In this document: piece by piece, positions 1 to 11,928 of the stretch
Layout: each line of letters starts with the position of its first letter
How positions within the stretch are numbered: position 1 is the first letter of the stretch
NCBI RefSeq assembly: GCF_000012725.1
Contig: NC_007406.1
Span: forward strand, 434,001 to 498,000
Direction: 5' to 3'
DNA: 64,000 nucleotides
DNA from: Nitrobacter winogradskyi Nb-255
Lineage (GTDB): Bacteria > Pseudomonadota > Alphaproteobacteria > Rhizobiales > Xanthobacteraceae
Notes under the pieces: generated by a model
Seen by the model: only the letters and a program-made list of their open reading frames with translations
Told to the model about the DNA's origin: nothing
The model's database searches: none
Position numbers and translations under genes: made by a program

Positions 1-422
1 TCCGTATACACGGTCTTCATGGCGCTGTCGGTGAGCGCGGCCTTGCCCTCGGACGCCAGAAGCCGGTCCATCAGCAGCCGGTCGCGGGCGAAGGCGAGCC
101 GTTTCTTGAAATCCTCGCTGTTTTCGACCTTCTTTTCCTCGGCGGCCTTGGCGATGATCTTCATGTCGATCAGGAACGACAGCACGTTCTCCTGCTTGGC
201 CGCCGGATCCATCTGCGCAAGGCTCGGACCCAGCTCTTCCGCGGCGAGATTGACGTCGCTCTGGCGGATCTCGGAGCCGTTCACTTTTGCCAGCACGGGA
301 TTCGCATCATCCGCGTGGACCGGCGTGCCGACGAGCAGAACCGCGGCCAGGCAGCCGCCGAGAACGGACGAGACCAGGCGAACGCGCAGAAAGTGTTTCG
401 TTGCGGGCAATGAGATGGTCAT
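1..422 (-). CDS. peptidyl-prolyl isomerase/foldase, PpiC (parvulin) type, N-terminal part only
   Basis: The gene runs off the left edge; only about 140 N-terminal residues are visible. A signal peptide is clear: basic start, hydrophobic stretch about residues 16-33, and a cleavable VHA-DD site near residue 37. After it comes the SurA/PrsA-like N-terminal region (about PVLAKVNGSEIRQSDV), which in this family precedes the parvulin isomerase domain, so a periplasmic folding role is inferred. The ATG at 422 is the start that gives a proper signal peptide. It is divergent from secA, an arrangement I know from Bradyrhizobium relatives. The catalytic domain lies outside the window, so activity cannot be judged. 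Confidence 0.8.
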   Translation of the reverse strand, partial: MTISLPATKHFLRVRLVSSVLGGCLAAVLLVGTPVHADDANPVLAKVNGSEIRQSDVNLAAEELGPSLAQMDPAAKQENVLSFLIDMKIIAKAAEEKKVENSEDFKKRLAFARDRLLMDRLLASEGKAALTDSAMKTVYT

Positions 423-1056
423 GGGAAGTCCTTGATCTCCAGGAGGAGGATGTGGGCGGCGGACACTCGCTCAATCGCGGGGTCTTGGCAACGCGAAAAC
501 TCTGTCAAAATCATGAACCAGGACAGGCGGACACCGCCGTTTCCGCCGCGGGGACTTTCCGGATCCCGCGCTCCCGCCACCGTTGACAACCCACGGGGCC
601 GGCCATATTTCTGCCGGACGGTCGACAGCAAAGGCTGGTTCTGGCTATCCTTTTGCGATTGAACCCTGGGTCGCCGAATTTTAACCCATGATGCGGACGC
701 TCGGCTTTCGGGACTTTCAGCCCTGATGCGTCACGATGAGTTGAGTTGATAGGTGGCCCGTGCGGTGGTTCCGAAGTCGCGGCGGTAAGGTGCTGCAAAG
801 CCAAGGCGCGCTTCGGTTCGGACACCAGAGTTTGCTTCAGCTGCGCTGAAACAGACTTGTCGCTTATCTTTTGTTGGAGCGTGATCTTTTCCGAAAACCG
901 GTTTCCACTTTTCGGATCATGCTCTAGAGCGTTTTGAGCGGGATTGCCGGTTCGCGTGAAGCAAACTCGTTGCCGCTTCTGAATTCCATCAGAAGCGGAG
1001 GGCCCAGGAGACGACCACATGGCTGCAACGGCGAATCGCGAAGACAGGAATTTGGG
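423..1056. other. 634 bp divergent spacer ppiC/secA
   Basis: I see no convincing gene here. It should hold the promoters of both flanking genes, but I could not pin a clear -35/-10 pair. The secA-proximal third (about 877-1003) is a copy of the dispersed hairpin repeat. Open frames reading into secA from upstream pass through that repeat and are not supported. Confidence 0.6.
877..1003 (-). repeat. dispersed two-hairpin element, composite copy
   Basis: The left part has inverted ends (gatcttttccgaaaa and tttcggatcatgctc); the right part carries the gcttctgaattccatcagaagc hairpin and the gttcgcgtgaagc core shared with the other copies. Orientation is opposite to the copy at 45758. Confidence 0.7.
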
Positions 1057-3918
<2,862 letters not shown>

Positions 3919-4043
3919 GCCCTTCCGGCCGCGGCCTTCACTCCTGCCGGTAAGCGGCCCCTTCGAGGGTTTCCGGGCGAAGCATATCCAGTCTGGATAC
4001 AAGTCCTTGTCTCGACCTTTACGTACCTGGCCTGACCTTGAGG

Positions 4044-4130
4044 ATGAGTACCGGCTCGCGTGAAGCCAGCCGCGCGTCAGATCGAATCATGGAGCTCTGC
4101 TTCTGATCCGATCAGAAACGAAAATGCTCT
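4044..4130 (-). repeat. dispersed two-hairpin element, degenerate copy
   Basis: It contains ggctcgcgtgaagc and a gcttctgatccgatcagaaac hairpin, matching the other copies in reverse orientation. It lies between the convergent ends of secA and the L,D-transpeptidase gene, where it may help terminate transcription. Confidence 0.6.
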
Positions 4131-4141
4131 GGTGCCGGGTA

Positions 4142-5620
4142 TTACGGGTTTACGGAGAAGCGGCTGTCGAACGAGTTCGATGACGCCGCGGGCGCAGCGC
4201 TCTGAATCCGGGCCGGCGAAGCCGACACATTCGTGGATCCCGATTGCGGACGCGCGGTTGCGACGTGTTCGGACCTGGGTGTTTTTTCGGCCGTCTTCTC
4301 TGTCGTTTTGGACGCAGCGCGCTTTGCTCCGACCGGGCGAGAGGAAACGCTGCGCGCCGGAGTCGCCGTCTTGGGCCTGGCCGAGACAGATTCGCCGGGC
4401 GTGGCCGAAACGGCCGCCTTGGTCGTGGCCGTGGTATCGGCGTCTCCGAAACCCATCTTGTGCGCAAGATTGGTGAAGATGTTGCTCGGTTTGGAGGGAG
4501 CGAGCAGGGCCGACGACGGCCGTACCTCAGCCTCCGGTTCATACGAGGTCGCGGCTGTCGCTGGCGCGGAGTTGCGCGGCGGATTGACTGTCGGTGGAAT
4601 GGTGCCGGGCGCAGCCGAGAAGGCCGTGGCCTTCACGTCGGATTCGCCGGGGTCTGAAAGCCCGGTCTGGCCGCCCGGCAGTTTGGCGGCGAACACCCGG
4701 TTCATGCCGCCGTCGATTCCGGTGTTGAGTCTGGCGACCGGCGCCCCCTTCGAGATCAGCCTGGCTATTTCGGTGTTGTCGCGCTGCTGTTTCTCGCGTA
4801 CGGCGCTTGCGATGTTGTCGGGCACCGTATAGGCGGGGCATCTCGCCGAGGCGTTGAACTCGAGCGGCCGGGTTGAGCCGGGCGGAGGCGCCGGATCGAA
4901 CACGTACTTACGCTCGCAGAATGCGACCTTCGGTTCTTGACGCGTTACCTCGAAATGATCGTTGCCTTCCTTGATCATCTTCCAGAACGGCATGTTCGGA
5001 TTGTTGCGGTGCTTCGCAAGATTCGCAGCCGTCATGCGGAACGGATAGGCTTGGAGCTGGAAGGCGCGCTGACCGCCGAAGAACGACTCCCGCCCCACGG
5101 CGTAGATCTCGGCGATCTGCTCGTCGGTCATGGCGTAGCATCCGCGCGAGGAACAGTCGCCGTGCACCATCAGTTGGGAACCGGTGCGTCCCAATGACTT
5201 GTCGAACTCATTGGGGTAGCCGGTGTTGAAAGAGAGGTAATAGGAGGAGCGCGGGTTCATCTGCGCGGGCGTGATGCTGTAGAATCCCTCCGGAGCCTGA
5301 CGGTCTCCCTCGCGCGTCTTGGGGCCGAGATCTCCGGACCAGCGGCAGATCGGGTAGCTCTTGAGCAGTGCGAACTTGCCGGATCGGTCCTGCTTCCAGA
5401 CTTCGAGCTCGGCCTCCTGTTTGAACAGCCGAATCAGGATCGGCGATTGCAGTTCCATGTCCTTCGCGGTCATGGCCGCGACGAGCTTGGGCGAGACCGG
5501 CCGGTTGGCCTTGGCGTTGCTCGCGAGTGAGGCGTCGTCGGTGTTGCAGCCGGCCAGAAGCGCGCTGCCCATCAGCACGGCGGAGGTCATGATCGTGCGA
5601 GCGATCGAACGATTGATCAA
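4142..5620 (-). CDS. L,D-transpeptidase (YkuD/YafK type) lipoprotein
   Basis: Predicted peptidoglycan L,D-transpeptidase of 492 aa. A lipoprotein signal peptide ends in the lipobox LLAGC, with the acylated Cys at residue 25. The catalytic signature HGDCSSRGCYAM gives His153 and nucleophile Cys161. The C-terminal 180 or so residues are Ala/Pro/Ser-rich and look disordered, possibly a wall-spanning tail. The start is TTG at 5620, with GGAG seven bases upstream on the minus strand. YafK relatives include enzymes that cut or make lipoprotein-peptidoglycan links; which reaction this one does cannot be told from sequence. Confidence 0.88.
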   Translation of the reverse strand: MINRSIARTIMTSAVLMGSALLAGCNTDDASLASNAKANRPVSPKLVAAMTAKDMELQSPILIRLFKQEAELEVWKQDRSGKFALLKSYPICRWSGDLGPKTREGDRQAPEGFYSITPAQMNPRSSYYLSFNTGYPNEFDKSLGRTGSQLMVHGDCSSRGCYAMTDEQIAEIYAVGRESFFGGQRAFQLQAYPFRMTAANLAKHRNNPNMPFWKMIKEGNDHFEVTRQEPKVAFCERKYVFDPAPPPGSTRPLEFNASARCPAYTVPDNIASAVREKQQRDNTEIARLISKGAPVARLNTGIDGGMNRVFAAKLPGGQTGLSDPGESDVKATAFSAAPGTIPPTVNPPRNSAPATAATSYEPEAEVRPSSALLAPSKPSNIFTNLAHKMGFGDADTTATTKAAVSATPGESVSARPKTATPARSVSSRPVGAKRAASKTTEKTAEKTPRSEHVATARPQSGSTNVSASPARIQSAAPAASSNSFDSRFSVNP

Positions 5621-5943
5621 AGCAAAGCTCCGCTAGGACGGGCAAGCCTGCACCCCGAATTCATGGCGTCGTGCCCCAAGCCATTGAATAAAATAATATC
5701 CTTAAGCATCTGTGCTCGCAAGCCGAGCGGAACCGAACGAGGTGAACTCCGACCTCGATGGTGAATGGAGACTAAATATTCCGGACGGGGCTGAATTAGG
5801 GCGCTTCGGCGGCTTCCGGAAAAGCCGTGTTCTTGAACGGAGCACACCCGGAAGGGTCATGGATTTCCGGCTGAACCCGTTGACCTGTCGATCCCGTAAA
5901 GAGGGCCGGAATGCGTTTCGCCGGAAGAAAGCGCAGCGTGCGC
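5621..5943. other. 323 bp spacer, no gene seen
   Basis: This spacer separates the end of accA from the start of the L,D-transpeptidase gene, both on the minus strand. It probably holds the promoter of the latter. The AT-rich patch aataaaataatatcctt near 5688 is the only eye-catching part. Confidence 0.5.
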
Positions 5944-6906
5944 TCAGCCCAGTTTACGCCCGATATCGATAAACTTCTGACGGCGCTGCTGACGAAGCGA
6001 ATCACGGTCGAGGTTGCGCAGATCGTTCAATGCGCCGGCGATGGCGTCCCCGGTCAGCGCGATAACGGCGGCGGGATCGCGATGCGCGCCGCCGGCCGGT
6101 TCCTTGAGGATGGCGTCGATCACGCCGAACCGCAGCAGATCCTGCGCGGTGATTTTCATGTTGGTCGCGGCTTCCTGTGCCTTGCTGCTGTCGCGCCAGA
6201 GAATCGACGACGCCGCTTCCGGCGAGATCACGCTATAGATCGCATGTTCCAGCATCAGCACGCGGTTGGCGGTCGCGATCGCGATCGCGCCGCCGGAGCC
6301 GCCTTCGCCGATGATCACGGCGATATTGGCGACGCCGAGCGACAGGCACGCGTCGGTCGAGCGGGCGATCGCCTCGGCCTGGCCGCGTTCCTCGGCGCCG
6401 ATGCCGGGGTAGGCTCCGGCGGAATCGACCAGCGACAGCACGGGAATGTCGAAACGGTCGGCCATATCCATCAGCCGGACCGCCTTGCGGTAGCCTTCGG
6501 GGCGCGCCATCCCGAAATTGTGCTTCAGGCGGCTTTCAGTGGTTGCGCCTTTCTCCTGTCCGATGACGCAGATGCTTTCGCCGCGGAAGCGTCCGAAGCC
6601 GCCGATCAGCGCCTCGTCCTCGCCGAACTTGCGGTCGCCGGCCAGTGGCGTGAACTCGGTGATCAGGCCCTTGACGAAATCGGAGAAGTGCGGGCGCTGC
6701 GGGTGCCGCGCCACCTGGGTTTTCTGCCAGGGCGTCAGGTTGGCGTAGAGATCCTTCAAAGCCTGCGCGGCCTTCTCCTCGATGCTGGAAATTTCCTCGC
6801 TAATGTCGCTGCCCGACGCGGCGAGCGCGCGCAGTTCGTCGATCTTGGAATCGAGCTCGGCGACGGGTTTTTCGAAATCGAGGTAGCTGCGCATGGGATC
6901 GGGCAT
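5944..6906 (-). CDS. accA: acetyl-CoA carboxylase carboxyltransferase subunit alpha
   Basis: AccA with AccD moves the carboxyl group from carboxybiotin to acetyl-CoA, the first committed step of fatty acid synthesis. The 320 aa product has the usual length and begins MPDPMRSYLDFEKPVAELD, typical of this family. Characteristic stretches are visible: GDRKFGEDEALIGGFGRF, the crotonase-fold region around DSAGAYPGIGAEERGQAEAI, and GEGGSGGAIAIA. A second ATG four codons downstream is possible. It lies alone on the minus strand between xerD and the L,D-transpeptidase gene; a possible promoter is at 6992-7020. Confidence 0.97.
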   Translation of the reverse strand: MPDPMRSYLDFEKPVAELDSKIDELRALAASGSDISEEISSIEEKAAQALKDLYANLTPWQKTQVARHPQRPHFSDFVKGLITEFTPLAGDRKFGEDEALIGGFGRFRGESICVIGQEKGATTESRLKHNFGMARPEGYRKAVRLMDMADRFDIPVLSLVDSAGAYPGIGAEERGQAEAIARSTDACLSLGVANIAVIIGEGGSGGAIAIATANRVLMLEHAIYSVISPEAASSILWRDSSKAQEAATNMKITAQDLLRFGVIDAILKEPAGGAHRDPAAVIALTGDAIAGALNDLRNLDRDSLRQQRRQKFIDIGRKLG

Positions 6907-6991
6907 TCCAGCAGTATAGAGACGGAGGCGCGTGGAGGGGAAATCTGTCGAGGAGAGAGAAAGGTCCTTTTATTCAAATATTTAGGAGACA

Positions 6992-7020
6992 GGTAAAACG
7001 TGTCTTCGAGGGCGGGTCAA
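6992..7020 (-). promoter_or_regulatory. possible sigma70-type promoter of accA
   Basis: On the minus strand TTGACC (7020-7015) is followed after 17 bases by TTTACC (6997-6992). The -35 box is good and the -10 box weak; the 5' leader would be about 80 bases. Confidence 0.35.
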
Positions 7021-7141
7021 GTGCGGGTGGTGCGAGCGCTCTTTCGCGGCTGATCAGCGTTGAGTCAAGGGCGAAGCGGGGCGCGCGGAGTTGAGGCCTT
7101 CGGCGGTGGGGCCGCGGAATGGCGTTCGCGATGAGCACCGG

Positions 7142-8101
7142 TCATGCTTCCGCCAGCGGGTGCAGATCGCGCACCAGGCTTTTCAGGCGCTCTTCCACGA
7201 CGTGCGTGTAGATTTGCGTGGTCGAGATGTCGGTATGGCCGAGCAGGGTCTGCACGATCCGCAGGTCCGCGCCGTTGTGCAGCAGATGGCTCGCGAAGGC
7301 ATGGCGCAGCACGTGCGGCGAGACCAGCCGTGGCGCGAGGCCGGCCGCCGCCGCGAGTTCCTTCAGCTCGCGCGCAAAGTGCTGGCGTGTCAGGTGGCCG
7401 CTTTCGCCAAACGACGGAAACAGCCAGCTCTGTCGCGGCGACGCGGCCTTCCCTGCGCCGCGCTGATCCGCCATCGTCTGGAGATAGTCGGCCATCGCCT
7501 GTCGCGAGGCGTTGTTCAGCGGCACCAGCCGTTCCTTGTCGCCCTTGCCGCGCACCACGATCATGCGGGCGTCGCGCCGCGCCGCCGACAGCGGCAGGGA
7601 GACCAGTTCGGAGACGCGCAGGCCCGTAGCGTAAAGCACTTCCAGCAGGCAATAGAGCCGCGCCGCGCGCAATCGCCGGGCAGGTGGGGCGTCCAGAGAT
7701 TCGGCGTCCGCCTTCGCGCGCCCGAGCAGGCGGTCGACATCCGCTATCGACAGGACTTTGGGCAGGCTGCGTCCGCGCTTTGGCCCTGAAAGGATAGCCG
7801 CGGGGTCGTCGCTCCTGACGCGCTCGCTCAGCAGGAAGCGAAACAGGTGGCGCATCGCCGACAGGCGTCGAGCGACGCTCGATGACTTGAAACCCCTGAG
7901 GTCGAGGTCGTTTAGATAGTCTCTTAGCGTCTGCGTCTCGGCGATGACGAAATTCCGCCGCGCACGGGCGAGGAACGCGGATAAATCCTCGAGATCCCGG
8001 CGGTAGGCGTCGAGCGTGTTCTCGCCGGCGCCTTGCTCGGCGGCCAGCATGTCGAGGAACAGGGCGATCAACTTCGCGTCGGAGGAGTTATGTGATTTCA
8101 T
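7142..8101 (-). CDS. xerD: site-specific tyrosine recombinase XerD
   Basis: XerD with XerC resolves chromosome dimers at dif. The product is 319 aa from ATG 8101. The N-terminal SAM-like DNA-binding domain is followed by the catalytic domain with Arg in TGLRVSELVSL, the HVLRHAFASHLL box, and the nucleophile Tyr in LGHTDISTTQIYTHV. A longer reading from 8161 would put repeat DNA into the N-terminus, so 8101 is preferred. The neighbour arrangement, a small membrane protein gene then divergent aroK, looks like stable chromosome rather than a mobile element. The presence of xerC at 45.9 kb supports a housekeeping role. Confidence 0.93.
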   Translation of the reverse strand: MKSHNSSDAKLIALFLDMLAAEQGAGENTLDAYRRDLEDLSAFLARARRNFVIAETQTLRDYLNDLDLRGFKSSSVARRLSAMRHLFRFLLSERVRSDDPAAILSGPKRGRSLPKVLSIADVDRLLGRAKADAESLDAPPARRLRAARLYCLLEVLYATGLRVSELVSLPLSAARRDARMIVVRGKGDKERLVPLNNASRQAMADYLQTMADQRGAGKAASPRQSWLFPSFGESGHLTRQHFARELKELAAAAGLAPRLVSPHVLRHAFASHLLHNGADLRIVQTLLGHTDISTTQIYTHVVEERLKSLVRDLHPLAEA

Positions 8102-8105
8102 GCCG

Positions 8106-8170
8106 CGGCCTATGGCGTTTTCGAGCGAAGCGGATACCGGTTCGAATAAAGAACGCGTCAAGATAAAAAG
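8106..8170 (-). repeat. dispersed two-hairpin element, partial copy
   Basis: It carries ctatggcgttttcgagcg, then ccggttcgaataaag and aacgcgtcaagat, the second-hairpin half of the family in reverse orientation. It sits directly upstream of xerD and adds a false N-terminal extension to that reading frame. Confidence 0.7.
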
Positions 8171-8216
8171 CTCGAGCCCGACCCTGATCCCGTCAAGGCC
8201 GGAATAGCTCTAGCAG

Positions 8217-8363
8217 CTATTTCTTGAGAAACTTGTCCGGGTGGACGGTGACCGTCATTTCCCGCGGCGTCGGTTCGACGAAATTCGCCAGCCCGAGAAT
8301 CACGCCGTACGCAATCGCGCCGAGCGCGGCGACGATGGTCAGGAAGCGGAACAGGCTGGGCAT
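8217..8363 (-). CDS. small single-pass membrane protein, unknown function
   Basis: A 48-residue product beginning MPSLFRFLTIVAALG and ending HPDKFLKK. Residues 4-27 form one hydrophobic helix, followed by a short polar tail with PREMTVTVHPDK. It lies between xerD and the divergent aroK. I recall closely similar small proteins at this spot in Bradyrhizobium and Rhodopseudomonas, which supports a real gene; that is memory, not a search. No function is known to me. It is short enough to be missed by gene finders. Confidence 0.75.
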   Translation of the reverse strand: MPSLFRFLTIVAALGAIAYGVILGLANFVEPTPREMTVTVHPDKFLKK

Positions 8364-8654
8364 TTACGGTCCCGAGCACGATATTGGCCTTCAGACGAAT
8401 GCCGCAAGTACCAACATGTTCGCAAGTCCGGTGCAAGAGTCTCTGGCAACCCCCTCGGCCAGAGTAGTATAGCTGGCCGGGAGACGGCGGTTCCGGTCTG
8501 ACATCGTCCTCCGCCAAGCGTATGTTCCTAACCGGATATCAGGATCAAGAAGGGTCGTCGTGAGCTTTGGATCTGACATTCTCCGTCGGAAATCGCGAAA
8601 GGTCCGAATGTCGAATCCGTTTCGGGCGCGCAACCATGTTCCGGCAGGTGACCC
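8364..8654. other. divergent spacer, small membrane protein / aroK
   Basis: About 290 bp holding the presumed promoters for the small protein gene and for aroK. I see no gene and no clear promoter pair. Confidence 0.4.
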
Positions 8655-9299
8655 TTGACGTCCGAAACCGTTTCACCGTCCAGCTTCGGAGCATCCCCCG
8701 AGACCGCCGTTGTCGCGGCGCTCGCGGGGCGGTCGCTGGCGCTGGTCGGCATGATGGGAGCCGGCAAGTCCACCATCGGACGCCGGCTGGCGGCGCGCCT
8801 CAGGATGCGATTCGTCGATGCCGACGCCGAAATCGAACTCGCGGCCGGAATGCCGATTCCCGAAATCTTCGAAACCCACGGCGAGCCCCATTTCCGGGAT
8901 GGCGAGGCGCGCGTGATCGCACGGTTGCTGAATGGCGGCCCGATCGTGCTCGCAACAGGCGGCGGCGCCGTGCTGCGCGAGGAGACCCGGGCACGCCTCT
9001 CAGAACGGGCGGTCTCGATCTGGCTGAAGGCGGACGCCGAGGTGATTCTGCGCCGGGTCAGGCGCCGCGCCGACAGACCCTTGCTGCAAACGGCCGATCC
9101 CGCCGCGACGATCAAGCGCCTTATCGCCGAGCGCGAGCCGATCTATCGACAGGCGGATATCACGGTCGCCTCGCGCGACGTGCCGTATGAATGGATCGTC
9201 GATGAATGCATCGGCCTGCTTCATCGCAGGCTTTGCCGCGGCGAAATGACTCGAAATGCGATGAAAGACCCTGACGAGGGATTTGACACCACGCAATGA
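8655..9299 (+). CDS. aroK: shikimate kinase
   Basis: AroK phosphorylates shikimate to shikimate 3-phosphate in aromatic amino acid synthesis. The product is 214 aa with TTG as first codon. A P-loop GMMGAGKST is near residue 33, the shikimate-binding DAD pair lies in FVDADAEIE, and ATGGGAVLREETR is the family's GGG loop. An N-terminal stretch of about 25 residues precedes the kinase core, as in other Nitrobacteraceae. The end overlaps the aroB start by four bases (ATGA), so the two are translationally coupled. Confidence 0.95.
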   Translation: MTSETVSPSSFGASPETAVVAALAGRSLALVGMMGAGKSTIGRRLAARLRMRFVDADAEIELAAGMPIPEIFETHGEPHFRDGEARVIARLLNGGPIVLATGGGAVLREETRARLSERAVSIWLKADAEVILRRVRRRADRPLLQTADPAATIKRLIAEREPIYRQADITVASRDVPYEWIVDECIGLLHRRLCRGEMTRNAMKDPDEGFDTTQ

Positions 9300-10447
9300 C
9301 CATTCCGATCAAAGAATCAGACCCGATCACGGTCGATGTCGCGCTCGGTGAGCGCTCCTACGACATTGTCATCGGACGAGGCGTCCTGCCGTCGCTGGGC
9401 GAGCGGATCGCCGCGTTGCGTCCCGGCGCGCGCGTCGCCGTCGTCACCGACGCCCGTGTCGCCACCCATTGGCTTCAGCGAACCGAGGCATCGCTGACCG
9501 GCGCCGGTCTTACAACCTCGCGGATCGTCGTCGACGAAGGCGAGGTTTCGAAGAGCTACGCGGGCGTTGAATTTGTCTGTGAGGAACTGATCAAGGCCAG
9601 AATCGAGCGCAACGATCTTGTGGTCGCGCTTGGCGGCGGCGTGGTCGGCGATCTCGCGGGCTTCGCCGCCGCGATCGTACGCCGTGGTGTCGATTTCGTG
9701 CAGGTGCCGACGTCGCTGCTGGCGCAGGTGGATTCGTCCGTGGGCGGCAAGACCGGCATCAACTCGCCGCAGGGCAAGAATCTGGTCGGCGCCTTTCACC
9801 AGCCGATCCTGGTGGTGGCGGACACCGCCGTGCTGGATACCTTGTCGCCGCGCCAGTTTCGCGCCGGTTATGCCGAAGTCGCCAAATACGGACTGATCGG
9901 CGATGAGGCGTTCTTCGCGTGGCTGGAGGTCCACCATGCCGATATCGTCAAGGGTGATGCGGCGCGCGAGCACGCGGTCGCCACCAGTTGCCGCGCCAAG
10001 GCTGCCATCGTCGCCCGCGACGAGCGCGAGAGCGGCGAGCGCGCGTTGCTCAATCTCGGTCATACCTTCGGCCACGCGCTGGAAGCGGCGACCGGATTTT
10101 GCGGGCGCCTTTATCACGGCGAGGGTGTTTCGATCGGCATGGTGCTGGCCGCCGAACTCTCGGCGCAGCTCGGAATGATAGCGGCCGCCGACGTGTCCCG
10201 TATCGAGAGGCATCTGGCGGCGGCGGGTCTGCCGACGCGCTTGCAGGACATCGCCGGCTTCAGGCAGGAGGGCCTGGCCGATGCGGATGCGCTGATGACG
10301 CTGATGGCGCAGGACAAGAAGGTCAGGCGCGGCCGGCTGACCTTCATCCTGCTGAAGGCGATCGGTCAGGCGGTGGTGTCGTCGGACGTCGAGCCGTCGA
10401 TGGTTCGGGATTTTCTCGCCCGCAAGCTGGCGGACGCGCCGGCCTAG
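9296..10447 (+). CDS. aroB: 3-dehydroquinate synthase
   Basis: AroB makes 3-dehydroquinate from DAHP, the second step of the shikimate pathway, with NAD and a metal. The 383 aa product has the NAD-binding GGGVVGDLAGFAAA, the loop VPTSLLAQVDSSVGGKTGIN and the metal-ligand region LNLGHTFGHALE. The ATG overlaps the aroK stop, and the stop lies three bases before the next gene, so aroK-aroB-CNNM protein probably form one transcript. Confidence 0.97.
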   Translation: MTIPIKESDPITVDVALGERSYDIVIGRGVLPSLGERIAALRPGARVAVVTDARVATHWLQRTEASLTGAGLTTSRIVVDEGEVSKSYAGVEFVCEELIKARIERNDLVVALGGGVVGDLAGFAAAIVRRGVDFVQVPTSLLAQVDSSVGGKTGINSPQGKNLVGAFHQPILVVADTAVLDTLSPRQFRAGYAEVAKYGLIGDEAFFAWLEVHHADIVKGDAAREHAVATSCRAKAAIVARDERESGERALLNLGHTFGHALEAATGFCGRLYHGEGVSIGMVLAAELSAQLGMIAAADVSRIERHLAAAGLPTRLQDIAGFRQEGLADADALMTLMAQDKKVRRGRLTFILLKAIGQAVVSSDVEPSMVRDFLARKLADAPA

Positions 10448-10450
10448 ACG

Positions 10451-11800
10451 ATGAGTTCAACTCTCCAGATACTGCTCGCCGTGCTGCTGCTGGCCGCCAA
10501 CGGGTTCTTCGTCGCGGCGGAGTTCGCGCTGGTGAAAAGCCGCGGCTACCGCGTCAAGGCGATGGTGGAACGCGGTCAGTTCGGCGCGCGGCTGATGCGC
10601 GACATCATGGGCAACATCGAGGCCTATCTCGCCTGCTGCCAGCTCGGCATCACCATGGCGTCGCTCGGCCTCGGCTGGGTCGGCGAGCCAACGGTGGAGG
10701 CGCTGCTCGCCCCCCTGCTGCGGCCGCTCGGCATGCCGGAACCGGCGCTGCATTTGACCGCCTTCCTGACCGGGTTTCTTGTATTCTCGTCGCTGCACAT
10801 CGTGATCGGCGAGCAGGTGCCGAAAACGCTGGCGATCCGGCAGCCGGAGCCGGTGTCGCAGTGGATCATCTATCCGCTCCATGCCTCCTATGTCCTGTTT
10901 TATCCGCTGAACTGGCTGCTCAATTCGGCCTCGCGCGCCATCCTGCGCGCGCTTCGCGTCAAGGAAGTCTCGCAGCATGACGTGTTGACCGGCGCGGAAA
11001 TCGAAGGGCTGATCGGTGAATCCGCCGAGCATGGCGGAATCGAAAGCGGCGAGGCCGAATACATCCAGAATGTGTTCCGCTTCGGCGACCTCGCGGTGTC
11101 GGACGTGATGGTTCATCGCACCGCGATGGTGACGATCAACGCCGATTTGCCTCCGGAGGATCTGGTGCGCGAGGTGCTTGCCAGCGAATACACCCGCATC
11201 CCGCTCTGGCGCGACAAGCCGGAGAACATTGTCGGCGTGCTCCATGCCAAGGATCTGCTGCGGGCGATTCATGCCTCGGAGGGCGATATAGCCCGCATCA
11301 ACGTCAACGCGATCGCGCTGCCGCCCTGGTTCGTGCCGGAGATGCGTCCCGTTTCCGATCAGCTCAAGGCGTTTCGCCGCCGCAAGACTCACTTCGCGCT
11401 GGTGGTCGACGAATACGGTGAAGTCGAGGGCATGGTGACGCTGGAAGACGTTCTCGAGGAGATCGTCGGCGATATCTCCGATGAGCACGACGTGGTTGTC
11501 GCCGGCGTTCGGCAGCAGGCCGACGGCTCGGTGGTGGTGGATGGTTCGGTGCCGATCCGCGATCTCAATCGCGCTATGGACTGGCATCTTCCGGACGAGG
11601 AAGCGACCACCATCGCGGGCCTCGTGATTCATGAGGCGCGTTCGATCCCCGAGCGGGGTCAGAATTTTACCTTCTACGGTTTTCGCTTCAGGGTTTTGCG
11701 GCGCGAGCGCAACCGCATCACGGCGCTGCGCATTCAGCCGGTGCCGCGCGGAGGGGAGGCGATCGAGAACAGGCCGAAACGCACGGGAATGTTGTCCTGA
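10451..11800 (+). CDS. CNNM/CBS-domain membrane protein (HlyC/CorC family)
   Basis: A 449 aa inner-membrane protein. The N-terminal DUF21/CNNM domain has about four hydrophobic helices (first at residues 3-25, LQILLAVLLLAANGFFVAAEF). Two CBS domains follow, roughly 210-335 (VSDVMVHRTAMVTIN, then KTHFALVVDEYGEVEGMVTLEDVLEEIVGDI). The end is the CorC/HlyC transporter-associated domain. Relatives take part in magnesium or cobalt export; older hemolysin names are misleading. It follows aroB with a 3 bp gap, a neighbour pair I know from related genomes. Confidence 0.9.
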   Translation: MSSTLQILLAVLLLAANGFFVAAEFALVKSRGYRVKAMVERGQFGARLMRDIMGNIEAYLACCQLGITMASLGLGWVGEPTVEALLAPLLRPLGMPEPALHLTAFLTGFLVFSSLHIVIGEQVPKTLAIRQPEPVSQWIIYPLHASYVLFYPLNWLLNSASRAILRALRVKEVSQHDVLTGAEIEGLIGESAEHGGIESGEAEYIQNVFRFGDLAVSDVMVHRTAMVTINADLPPEDLVREVLASEYTRIPLWRDKPENIVGVLHAKDLLRAIHASEGDIARINVNAIALPPWFVPEMRPVSDQLKAFRRRKTHFALVVDEYGEVEGMVTLEDVLEEIVGDISDEHDVVVAGVRQQADGSVVVDGSVPIRDLNRAMDWHLPDEEATTIAGLVIHEARSIPERGQNFTFYGFRFRVLRRERNRITALRIQPVPRGGEAIENRPKRTGMLS

Positions 11801-11865
11801 CGAGCGCGGGAGTTTCGCGATCGCTGGCGGCTGTGCGTTTCTGACTCGATCAGTAGCGCGGGCGC

Positions 11866-11905
11866 TATGGCGTTTTCAAGCGAACAAGATAGCGGATCAG
11901 CGCGC
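11866..11905 (-). repeat. truncated copy of the dispersed element
   Basis: Only the ctatggcgttttcaagcgaa end and a few following bases are recognisable, located between the convergent CNNM and PilZ genes. Confidence 0.4.
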
Positions 11906-11928
11906 CGGCCTTATCACGATCGGATTTG

